Source: Nocardia colli (GTDB taxonomy: Bacteria; Actinomycetota; Actinomycetes; Mycobacteriales; Mycobacteriaceae). From it: 64,000 bases of DNA. Below, piece after piece: positions 23,950 to 31,142 of this stretch; positions within the stretch are counted from its first letter, which is position 1, and each line of letters starts with the position of its first letter. A model generated the notes under the pieces. It saw nothing but the letters and a program-made list of their open reading frames with translations, made no database searches and was not told where the DNA came from. The translations under genes and the position numbers were made by a program. The stretch lies in contig NZ_VXLC01000014.1 of the NCBI RefSeq assembly GCF_008704205.1, forward strand, positions 310,001-374,000, given 5' to 3'.

Positions 23950-25122
23950 ATGCGTCGGTTCAGTTTGTGGCTTCGGGGGAAGCCCATCGTTGCGGATTCG
24001 ATGCTGGCGCTTGTTTTGCTGGTGCTCGAGGTGCTCGGGCTGACCAATGCGGAGAACAAGGCTGCGGCGGCGGCGATCGGGATCTTCATTCCGTTGCCGA
24101 TCGTGTTCCGGCGGGTGTATCCGCGGGCGATGGCGGTGGCCACGCTGCTGCTGTCGTTCACCGTGACCGCGGTGCAGTATGTGGTGGACGACGAGAAGGT
24201 CGAGCACATCACGCTGTTCAGCCTCGGCATCATGCTGTACACGCTGGTCGCCTATGTCGGGCGGCGCGAGGGGCTGTGGTTCGGGGCGGGGCTGGTGGCC
24301 GACAGTGGGCTGTCGACGGCGGCTGGCGTGGTCAGCCCCAGCGATCTCATCTTCACCGCGATGTTCTTCGCCCTGTGCTGGACGCTGGCCGAATTCATCG
24401 GCGCGCGACACGCTTACGACACCGAGGTCGCGGCCCGGCTCGCGGTCGCCGACTACGACAAGGAGCGGCGCGCGCACGACGCGGTCTCCGCCGAACGCAC
24501 CCGCATCGCGCGTGAGTTGCACGACGTGGTCGCGCACGCGGTCAGCGTCATCATCGTGCAGGCCGACGGCGCGCGCTACGCGTTGCGCCGCGACCCCGAT
24601 GCCGCCGAACAGGCGCTCGGCACGATCGCCGGCACCGGCCGCGAGGCGCTGCGCGAACTGCGCCGGACCGTCGCGCTGCTGCGCACCGAACACGCCGCCG
24701 ACCAACTGCCGCAGCACGGCACCGCCGGTCTGGCCAAGGTGGTCGAGATGATGCGCGGCACCGGCCTGGCCGTCGAACTGGAACTGACCGGCGAACTGGA
24801 CGACATCGCCCCCGAGGTCAGCCTCGGCGTGCACCGCATCGTGCAGGAATCGCTCACCAACACCCTGCGCCACGCGGGACCGCACCCGAAGGCGTGGGTG
24901 CAGGTCCGTCGGCGCGACACCGACGTCACCATCGACATCACCGACACCGGCGGCGTCCCCCTCGACGAACCCGCCGTCCGCATCAAGGGCGGCGGCATGG
25001 GCCTGGTCGGCATGCGCGAACGCATCGCGGTCCTCGGCGGCACCCTGGAAACCGGCCGTTCACCCGACGGTGCCTGGCGCGTCCAAGCCACCATCCCCTT
25101 GGAGCCTGGTCTCCCGGAGTAG
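23950..25122 (+). CDS. Sensor histidine kinase (HisKA_3, LiaS/DesK-like)
   Basis: A 390-residue kinase. Residues ~15-155 form about four to five membrane helices with no large extracellular domain, so it probably senses the membrane itself. A linker coiled coil (YDKERRAHDAVSAERTRI) leads to the dimerisation/phospho-acceptor helix with His191 (ARELHDVVAHAVSV), then the ATPase domain with N-box (IVQESLTNTLRHA) and G-box (GGGMGLVGMRERI). Start ATG 23950 has AGGG 8 bases upstream; an in-frame GTG 23941 is possible. Its partner response regulator follows after 129 bp. Confidence 0.92.
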   Translation: MRRFSLWLRGKPIVADSMLALVLLVLEVLGLTNAENKAAAAAIGIFIPLPIVFRRVYPRAMAVATLLLSFTVTAVQYVVDDEKVEHITLFSLGIMLYTLVAYVGRREGLWFGAGLVADSGLSTAAGVVSPSDLIFTAMFFALCWTLAEFIGARHAYDTEVAARLAVADYDKERRAHDAVSAERTRIARELHDVVAHAVSVIIVQADGARYALRRDPDAAEQALGTIAGTGREALRELRRTVALLRTEHAADQLPQHGTAGLAKVVEMMRGTGLAVELELTGELDDIAPEVSLGVHRIVQESLTNTLRHAGPHPKAWVQVRRRDTDVTIDITDTGGVPLDEPAVRIKGGGMGLVGMRERIAVLGGTLETGRSPDGAWRVQATIPLEPGLPE

Positions 25123-25251
25123 GCGCTCCGCGCGTGTAGCGCATGTATTTGCCTGGTGCGTACGAAATTGTCGGCTGGTTCGTGCGCGGCTGGCGAAATG
25201 GTGCGCGGCGGGCCGGGTGAGGCGCGGGGGCGGGCACGTTAGATTAGGGGC

Positions 25252-25911
25252 GTGCCGATCACCGTTCTCGTTGTGGATGACCAGGAACTCATGCGTATGG
25301 GGCTGAAGATGGTCCTCGGAGCGCACCCGGACATCGAGGTGATCGGGGAGGCGGCGAACGGGGCGGCCGCGGTCAGCCGGGCGGCGGAGTTGCGGCCGGA
25401 CGTGGTGTTGATGGACGTGCGGATGCCCGTGGTGGACGGGGTCACCGCGACCATGCGGATCGTCGAGGCCGGGCACGGCTGCCGGGTTCTGGTGATGACC
25501 ACGTTCGATCTCGACGAGCACGCGCTCGGCGCGTTGCGGGCCGGTGCGAGCGGGTTCCTGTTGAAGGACACGCCGCCGGAGGATCTGATCTCCGCTATCC
25601 GCAGCGTCGCGGCGGGGGATGCGGTGGTGTCGCCGAAGGTGACCAAGCGGCTGCTGGATCGTCTCATTGCCGAGGATCCGGCGCGGATGCGTGATCCGGG
25701 GGTGCTCGATGTGCTCACCGCGCGCGAACGGGAAGTGCTGGAGCAGATCGCCGCTGGTCGTTCGAATGCCGAAATCGCCGAGCAGCTCTACCTTTCCGAG
25801 GCGACGGTGAAGACACATGTGGGCCGGGTGCTGACGAAACTCGGTCTGCGCGACCGGGTTCAGGCCGTGGTGCTGGCGTATGAGACCGGGCTGGTCCGTC
25901 CCGGCGGCTGA
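25252..25911 (+). CDS. NarL/FixJ-type response regulator
   Basis: A 219-residue regulator: receiver domain at residues 1-120 with phospho-acceptor Asp55 (VVLMDVRMP), acidic pocket DD at 9-10 and the conserved Lys in GFLLKDTPP; LuxR-type helix-turn-helix at about 150-210 (LTAREREVLEQIAAGRSNAEIAEQL). It is the partner of the kinase just upstream and would bind DNA when phosphorylated. GTG start. The 129-bp gap could hold a second promoter. Targets are unknown; the neighbouring TetR/TetX-like operon has its own operator. Confidence 0.94.
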   Translation: MPITVLVVDDQELMRMGLKMVLGAHPDIEVIGEAANGAAAVSRAAELRPDVVLMDVRMPVVDGVTATMRIVEAGHGCRVLVMTTFDLDEHALGALRAGASGFLLKDTPPEDLISAIRSVAAGDAVVSPKVTKRLLDRLIAEDPARMRDPGVLDVLTAREREVLEQIAAGRSNAEIAEQLYLSEATVKTHVGRVLTKLGLRDRVQAVVLAYETGLVRPGG

Positions 25912-26019
25912 GCTACCGCTCGAGCCAGATCTGAGGTCGCATCCGCTTGGTGCGGCCTCTTTCGTTGATTGGCCAGCCGATAAATCGCCCTGAACAGGGG
26001 TTTCTGCACGTTGTGACCC

Positions 26020-26050
26020 AACGAACATGTTCGTAACGAACATGTTCGTT
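26020..26050. promoter_or_regulatory. Doubled TetR operator ACGAACATGTTCGT x2
   Basis: Two perfect 14-bp palindromes ACGAACATGTTCGT lie at 26021-26034 and 26036-26049, centres 15 bp apart, ending 12 bases before the TetR ATG. The whole 31-bp stretch is almost a palindrome itself. Strong inference for autoregulation of the TetR-monooxygenase operon. Confidence 0.8.
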
Positions 26051-26061
26051 ATAGTGAACTC

Positions 26062-26754
26062 ATGCCGACAGAGCCACAGAAACCGCGTAGCCGCCGTGAA
26101 CGACCGGCGAAACCCGCGCTGACCCGGCCCGGCATCATCGCGACGGCCATTCGGTTGATGCGGGCCGAAGGTCTGGAGCGAGTCACCATGCGCCGCCTCG
26201 CGGCCGAGTTGGATACCGGACCCGCCTCGCTCTACGTGTACGTCCGCAACACCGCCGAACTGCACGCCGCGGTCCTCGACGACATGCTCGCCGCCGTCGA
26301 TCTCGCTCCGGTCGACGCCCCGGGCGACTGGCAGGGCCGGCTGGTCCAGTTGCTCACCTCGTACACGATGGTGCTCTACGAGAACCCCGGCCTCGGGCAA
26401 TCCGCGCTGGTCGCCCGCCCGTCCGGCCCCGGCTACCTGAACCTGCTCGAAGCGATCCTCGCGCTGCTGAACCAGGGCGGCCTGCCCGACGACCGCGCGG
26501 CCTGGCTCTGCGACGTCCTGTTGCAGTACGCCACCGCGAACGCCGCCGAACACGCCACCCGGGACCGCGGCACCGACCTCGAACGCGACACCGACGCACT
26601 CGTCGCCGCCATTCGCACCGCCTCGGCCGAAACCCACCCCAGGATCGCCACTTTGGGCGACGAACTGCTGTCCGGCCCCGGCTCGGACCGCCTCGCCTGG
26701 GGCTTCCATCTACTCATCAACGGCGCAGTACACACACCGCGCCCCACCCGTTAG
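26062..26754 (+). CDS. TetR-family regulator with TetR_C-like domain
   Basis: A 230-residue repressor. The DNA-binding part is near residues 20-70 (IIATAIRLMRAEGLERVTMRRLAAELDTGPASLYVYV), the PASLYVYV form being typical of regulators close to the classical tetracycline repressor; the C-terminal helical domain would bind the inducer. The doubled palindrome just upstream is its probable operator. It is followed after 9 bp by a TetX-like flavin monooxygenase, so the pair resembles a drug-induced inactivation operon. The inducer is not shown by sequence. Confidence 0.92.
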   Translation: MPTEPQKPRSRRERPAKPALTRPGIIATAIRLMRAEGLERVTMRRLAAELDTGPASLYVYVRNTAELHAAVLDDMLAAVDLAPVDAPGDWQGRLVQLLTSYTMVLYENPGLGQSALVARPSGPGYLNLLEAILALLNQGGLPDDRAAWLCDVLLQYATANAAEHATRDRGTDLERDTDALVAAIRTASAETHPRIATLGDELLSGPGSDRLAWGFHLLINGAVHTPRPTR

Positions 26755-26763
26755 GGGAATGCC

Positions 26764-27903
26764 ATGTCGCAACACCATCCCATCGCCGTGATCGGCGCCG
26801 GCCTCAGCGGTCTCGTGCTCGCCCGCATCCTGCACGTGCACGGAATATCAACGGCCGTCTACGAACTCGACGCCGCACCGGACGCCCGCAACCAAGGCGG
26901 CATGCTCGACATGCATGTCGAATCGGGTCAGGCCGCACTGCGTGCCGCGGGCCTGTTCCAGGAATTCCGCGCGCTCGTGCATGTCGGCGGCGAGGAAATG
27001 CACATCATCGACAAGCACGGCAACGTCCGCATGCAGGCAGACGGCGGCGACGGCGACCGGCCCGAGATCGACCGCAACGACCTGCGTCGCTTGCTGCTGA
27101 ACTCGTTGCCCGACAATACGATTCGCTGGGGCGCAAAGGTAGTCGACGCGCGTGCCCTGGGCGACGGACGGCACGAAGTCACCCTCGCCGACGGCACCAC
27201 CTTCACCACCGACCTGCTGATCGGCGCGGACGGCGCCTGGTCCAAGATCCGCCCGCTGCTGTCCACTGCCACCCCGGCCTACACCGGCATCTCCTTCGTC
27301 GAGTGCGACTTCCCCGACGCCGCCACCCGGAACCCGGCCGTGGCCGAATTGGCCGGCGGCGGAATGATGTTCGCCCTCGCCGATCGCAAAGGCATGCTCG
27401 GCCACCGGGAAACCGACGGTTCCGTGCACACCTACGTCGCCTTCGCCGCGCCGGCGGACTGGCTGGACAGCATCGACTTCACCGATACACCGGCGGCCAA
27501 AGCCCAAGTCCTGCAACACTTCCAGGACTGGGACGACCGACTCCGCGCGCTGATCGCCGACGCCGAGGGCCCACTCGTTCCGCGCCTGATCCACGCCCTG
27601 CCGATCGGCCACAGCTGGGACCGCGTCCGCGGCGTGACCCTGATCGGCGACGCCGCCCACCTCATGTCACCGTTCGCGGGCGAAGGCGCCAACCTCGCCA
27701 TGCTCGACGCCGCCGAACTCGCCGCTGCGCTCGTGAACTATCCCGATCTCGAGCAGGCCCTGCGTGCCTACGAAGAACCCCTCTTCCCCCGCAGCGCCGA
27801 ACTGGCCACCGAATCCGCCGCCAACCAGGACCTGATGTTCGGCCCGGACGCGCTGGACAAGCTGCTGGCCCAGATGAGTTCCTACGGTGAACCGGCGGCC
27901 TGA
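26764..27903 (+). CDS. TetX-like FAD-dependent monooxygenase
   Basis: A 379-residue class A flavoprotein hydroxylase. FAD motifs: GAGLSGL at residue ~11, DG-type LIGADGAWSKIRPLL at ~157, and GDAAHLMSPFAGEGANLAMLDA at ~295. Several stretches recall the tetracycline destructase TetX closely (from memory): GGMLDMHVESGQAAL, PEIDRNDLRRLLLNSLPDNTI and the helix after GDAAHL. TetX hydroxylates tetracyclines at C11a using NADPH and O2. Upstream, 9 bp away, is a TetR regulator with a doubled operator, so the gene is probably drug-induced. Alternative substrates include other polyketide aromatics; activity cannot be proved from sequence. Confidence 0.9.
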   Translation: MSQHHPIAVIGAGLSGLVLARILHVHGISTAVYELDAAPDARNQGGMLDMHVESGQAALRAAGLFQEFRALVHVGGEEMHIIDKHGNVRMQADGGDGDRPEIDRNDLRRLLLNSLPDNTIRWGAKVVDARALGDGRHEVTLADGTTFTTDLLIGADGAWSKIRPLLSTATPAYTGISFVECDFPDAATRNPAVAELAGGGMMFALADRKGMLGHRETDGSVHTYVAFAAPADWLDSIDFTDTPAAKAQVLQHFQDWDDRLRALIADAEGPLVPRLIHALPIGHSWDRVRGVTLIGDAAHLMSPFAGEGANLAMLDAAELAAALVNYPDLEQALRAYEEPLFPRSAELATESAANQDLMFGPDALDKLLAQMSSYGEPAA

Positions 27904-27991
27904 GCAGGATCTCAGCGGGCTCTCAGGCGGATTCGGGAGAAAATTCGCGCCGCCGGGCGTTGCACAGGGTAGATCGTCCGAAAGGATCGCC

Positions 27992-28474
27992 ATGCCCGCC
28001 CTAGTATTCGTCCTGTACGTGATCACCGAGATCATCGCACTGGTCGCCGTCGGCCAGTGGCTCGGTGTGATTCCCGCCATCCTGCTGCTGATCGCCGGAT
28101 CCGCCGCGGGCATGCTGCTGATCGGTTCGCAGGGCCGGCGCGTGTTCGAGCAGTTCCGCCGCGCCGGCCGCGGCGAGATCCCGCCGGGCACCGCGGTCGC
28201 CGACGGCGCGCTGGTCGCCGCGGGCGGGTTCCTGATGTTCGTGCCCGGCTTGGTCACCTCGCTGTTCGGCCTGTTGCTGCTGTTGCCGCCGACGCGGATG
28301 CTGGTGCGGCCGGTGGTGGCCGCGTTCGCCGCGCGCCGGATCGGCAAGATGGCCGCGGCGATGCCGTATCGCGGCGTGGTGATCGACGGTGGCGAAGTCG
28401 TCGACGGTGTCGTCGTGCAGCAGTGGTACGACGACGGCCAGGGCAACGCTCGCCGCGCGATTACCAAGCCATAG
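27992..28474 (+). CDS. fxsA: FxsA-family membrane protein
   Basis: A 160-residue membrane protein with three to four helices and the FxsA marks: VLYVITEIIALVAVGQWLGV, then GTAVADGALVAAGGFLMFVPGLVTSLFGLLLLLPPTRML. FxsA is named for an E. coli protein that eases phage F exclusion; its role in actinobacteria is unknown. Start ATG 27992 has AAAGGA at good distance. From memory, this matches Rv2053c of M. tuberculosis, which neighbours an amidohydrolase-like gene and lnt/ppm1, the same order as here. Confidence 0.9.
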   Translation: MPALVFVLYVITEIIALVAVGQWLGVIPAILLLIAGSAAGMLLIGSQGRRVFEQFRRAGRGEIPPGTAVADGALVAAGGFLMFVPGLVTSLFGLLLLLPPTRMLVRPVVAAFAARRIGKMAAAMPYRGVVIDGGEVVDGVVVQQWYDDGQGNARRAITKP

Positions 28475-28551
28475 TTTCGCTATTACCAACGGGTAGTAAA
28501 GGCGCGCGGGCGCGCTAGGGATTCCGTGCGAAACAGGGCTATGGTGGCGCG

Positions 28552-28794
28552 ATGGCCACCGAGCAACTCACCATCACGGTGAGCGAGGAGCTAGCCGCAG
28601 CGGTCAAGAAAGCCGCGGCAGCTGCCGGACAGTCGATTTCTGGTTTCACCGCGGCGGCGCTGCGGTTGGAGCTCATCGCCGTCGAAGCAGGTTGTCGGTC
28701 CGGCTCGCACCTAGGTGCGAGCCAGTTCGCCGAAGTGATGACGGTGCTGGCGTGCCTTGAGGACACGGCCCCGTATCCGGTATTGAACGGCTGA
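28552..28794 (+). CDS. Small ribbon-helix-helix-like protein
   Basis: An 80-residue protein. The start EQLTITVSEELAAAVKKAAAAAGQSISGFTAAALRLEL has the strand-helix-helix pattern of CopG/Arc-type (ribbon-helix-helix) DNA-binding proteins, often antitoxins. The C-terminal half is short and shows no toxin. No toxin gene is adjacent (the next gene is a large amidohydrolase), so a toxin-antitoxin role is unsupported. A 17-bp imperfect palindrome TTACCAACGGGTAGTAA lies upstream (28483-28499) and could be its operator. Confidence 0.65.
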   Translation: MATEQLTITVSEELAAAVKKAAAAAGQSISGFTAAALRLELIAVEAGCRSGSHLGASQFAEVMTVLACLEDTAPYPVLNG

Positions 28795-28834
28795 CCTGAA
28801 AGCCTGAATCCGGCATACGGCAGACTGGTCTCTC

Positions 28835-30430
28835 GTGAGAACCCAGTTGCTGATCGGCGGTCGTTTCTACAGTTCCAGTTCCCCCGACGCGACAGCGATG
28901 GCGGTGACCGACGGAACCGTGGTGTGGCTGGGCGCCGAGCAACCGGGGCGTGCGCTGCATCCGGATGCCGAGATCATCGAACTGGACGGCGCGTTCGTCG
29001 CGCCGGCCTTCGTAGATCCGCACGTGCACGTCACCGCGCTGGGACTGAAACTCACCGGACTCGACCTGTCCGTGGCGCGTTCGCTCGAGCATTGCCTGAC
29101 GCTGCTGCGCGACTTCGCCGCGGCCCGCCCCGACGGCGCCATCCTCGGTGACGGCTGGGACGAGACCACCTGGCCCGAAGGCCGCCCGCCCACGATCGAA
29201 GAGATCGACAAGGCCGCGGGCGGTCGGCACGTGTACCTGTCCCGGGTGGACGCGCACTCGGCCGTGGTGTCCTCGGCCCTGCTCGACGCCATGCCGCAGG
29301 TAACCACCGCCGACGGCTACACCCGCGGCGAACCGGTCCGCGCCACCGCGCACCACCTGGTCCGCACCACCGTGCTCGCGGAACTCGATCGGGCACAACG
29401 GGATCGAGCCAGAACCGCCGCGCTGGACCACGCCGCCGCGCACGGCATCGTCGCGGTGCACGAATGCGCGGGCCCGGAAATCTCCGGCCGCACCGACATT
29501 CGCGAACTGCTCGACTTCCGGCACGGCGTCGAGGTGCGCGCCTACTGGGGCGAGGCGGTCGGCAGCGCTGAGGAAGCCCGCGCCCTGATCGCCGAACTCG
29601 GCGTGCACGCGCTCGGCGGCGACCTGTTCGTCGACGGCTCCATCGGCTCCCACACCGCGTGGCTGCGCGACCACTACGCCGACGCACCGGGCACCGGCCG
29701 CGCCTACCTCGACGCCGACGCCATCGCCGCGCACGTCCGCGCCTGCACCGAAGCCGGCATCCAGGCCGGCTTCCACGTGATCGGCGACGCCGCCATGGAC
29801 GCGATCATCGCCGGATTCGACCGGGTGGTCGGCGAATTCGGCGGCCCCGCCGTCGCCGCCCGCGGCCACCGCGTCGAACACGCCGAACTCCTCGACGCCG
29901 ACCAGATCGCCAAACTGGCCTCCTGGGGTGTAATCGCCAGCGTCCAACCGGGATTCGACGCGGCCTGGGGCGGACCCGACGGCATGTACGCCGCCCGCCT
30001 CGGCGCCGACCGTGCCGCCACCCTGAATCCCTTCGCCGCCATGGCCTCCGCGGGCATCTCCCTGGCCATCGGCTCCGACGCCCCGGTCACCCCGCTCGAC
30101 CCGTGGTCCGCCGTCCGCGCCGCTGCCAACCACCACACCCCCGGCCATTCCCTCTCCCCGCGTGCCGCTTTCGCCGCCGCCACCCGAGGGGCCTGGCGTG
30201 CAGGCGGCGTCCGCGACGGCATCGCCGGCACCCTCGTCCCCGGCGCCCCCGCCTCCTACGCCATCTGGGACGCCGACGACCTAGTCGTCGCAGCAGCAGC
30301 CGACACCGTCCAACGCTGGTCCACCGACCCCCGCTCCCGCGTCCCCGGACTCCCTCCGCTGACACCGGATTCAGCCCTGCCTGCTTGCCTGCGCACCGTC
30401 CACCGGGGAACCACCATCTATGAAGCGTGA
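28835..30430 (+). CDS. YtcJ-like amidohydrolase
   Basis: A 531-residue metal-dependent hydrolase of the amidohydrolase superfamily (TIM barrel). The first metal motif is FVDPHVHV (about residue 60-67), a later Asp is in IGSDAPVTP (about 410), and His residues are in GHRVEHAEL and GFHVIGDAA. YtcJ/NfdA-type enzymes hydrolyse N-formyl or N-acyl amides; the natural substrate is unknown. GTG 28835 start. Its place between fxsA and lnt matches, from memory, Rv2052c of M. tuberculosis. Its 3' end overlaps a possible small reading frame (30420) within the repeat block. Confidence 0.9.
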   Translation: MRTQLLIGGRFYSSSSPDATAMAVTDGTVVWLGAEQPGRALHPDAEIIELDGAFVAPAFVDPHVHVTALGLKLTGLDLSVARSLEHCLTLLRDFAAARPDGAILGDGWDETTWPEGRPPTIEEIDKAAGGRHVYLSRVDAHSAVVSSALLDAMPQVTTADGYTRGEPVRATAHHLVRTTVLAELDRAQRDRARTAALDHAAAHGIVAVHECAGPEISGRTDIRELLDFRHGVEVRAYWGEAVGSAEEARALIAELGVHALGGDLFVDGSIGSHTAWLRDHYADAPGTGRAYLDADAIAAHVRACTEAGIQAGFHVIGDAAMDAIIAGFDRVVGEFGGPAVAARGHRVEHAELLDADQIAKLASWGVIASVQPGFDAAWGGPDGMYAARLGADRAATLNPFAAMASAGISLAIGSDAPVTPLDPWSAVRAAANHHTPGHSLSPRAAFAAATRGAWRAGGVRDGIAGTLVPGAPASYAIWDADDLVVAAAADTVQRWSTDPRSRVPGLPPLTPDSALPACLRTVHRGTTIYEA

Positions 30431-31142
30431 CCGCTCCGCCCAGCTGCCTGGGGTGCGTCGCGAACCTCCGGCCTTCGGCAATGTTCCGACGGGACGCGAG
30501 TGGGCCATTGCGGACACTGGTGGGCAGGCCGCAGCACGCCCGAACGAAAACAGCGGAGGGTTGACCGCGTGGGTGTCGGACTTACCGCGGCATAGCGATG
30601 CGACCGAATTCGTCGGTGCGACAACGGTCATCGTCAGCGCTGGTTCGACGGACCTCGGGGAAGCCAGTGCTGGTGGGCACGCCGATGGAAGCTCGAGCGA
30701 GGGCCGTGCGGGGTTGAGCGCGTGGGCGCGGGATATACCGCGGCACAGCGGTGCGGCCGAATTCGTCAGCGTGACACCGGTCGTCGTCGGCGATGTGTCG
30801 ATGGGCCGTGCGGCGGCCGTTGTGAGTGCTGGTGGACAAGCCGAGAGCTCGGGCGAAGGCCGTGCAGAGTTGAGCGCGTGGGCGCGGGACTTATCGCAGG
30901 GTAGTGGTGCGGCCAAATTCCTGGTCGTCGTCGGCGGAGTGTCGACCAGTCGTGTGTGGACCATTTCGGGCGGCGATAGGCGTTCGGGAGCGGCATCGAT
31001 GCGAGGGCGAGTTGGGCTGCGCGGCTATCGAATTCGCCGGGATCGGCGTGACATTGCAACACCGGGGAATCGCGGCGGACGCCGCTCTATCGCATGGGAA
31101 GGCGACCACTCGTGGTGCGTGAACGACTCTCGGCTGTGGTGA
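30420..31142 (+). CDS. Possible repeat protein of unknown function
   Basis: An open frame of 240 codons whose ATG overlaps the amidohydrolase stop (ATGAAGCGTGA) and that ends inside the start region of lnt. It encodes three copies of a unit of about 51-53 residues with the kernel GLSAWARDIPRHSGAAEFV, then a Val-rich strand. The repeat spacings (153 and 159 bp, then about 150) keep the frame, which argues weakly for coding. Against it: no known domain, no clear Shine-Dalgarno sequence at good distance, and the antisense strand is open in the same region. Treat it as doubtful. Confidence 0.3.
   Translation: MKRDRSAQLPGVRREPPAFGNVPTGREWAIADTGGQAAARPNENSGGLTAWVSDLPRHSDATEFVGATTVIVSAGSTDLGEASAGGHADGSSSEGRAGLSAWARDIPRHSGAAEFVSVTPVVVGDVSMGRAAAVVSAGGQAESSGEGRAELSAWARDLSQGSGAAKFLVVVGGVSTSRVWTISGGDRRSGAASMRGRVGLRGYRIRRDRRDIATPGNRGGRRSIAWEGDHSWCVNDSRLW
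30500..30985. repeat. Three to four imperfect tandem repeats of ~155 bp
   Basis: Units align at CTGGTGG(G/A)CA (positions 30517, 30670, 30829), giving periods of 153 and 159 bp, and a degenerate fourth start near 30978. Each holds a GAGCGCGTGGG-type block followed by GCGGCACAGCGGTGCGGCCGAATTC-like sequence (only first 20 bases stated by position: unit 2 at about 30733-30760). Length changes are multiples of 3. Lies between amidohydrolase and lnt. Confidence 0.65.

Noticed and set aside
28552..28794. Toxin-antitoxin module
   Set aside because: Only a ribbon-helix-helix-like protein is present; no toxin reading frame is adjacent.
30371..30964. Minus-strand frame across the repeat block (about 197 codons)
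   Set aside because: Pro/Ser/Thr-rich with no start signal; kept only as evidence that both strands are open there.
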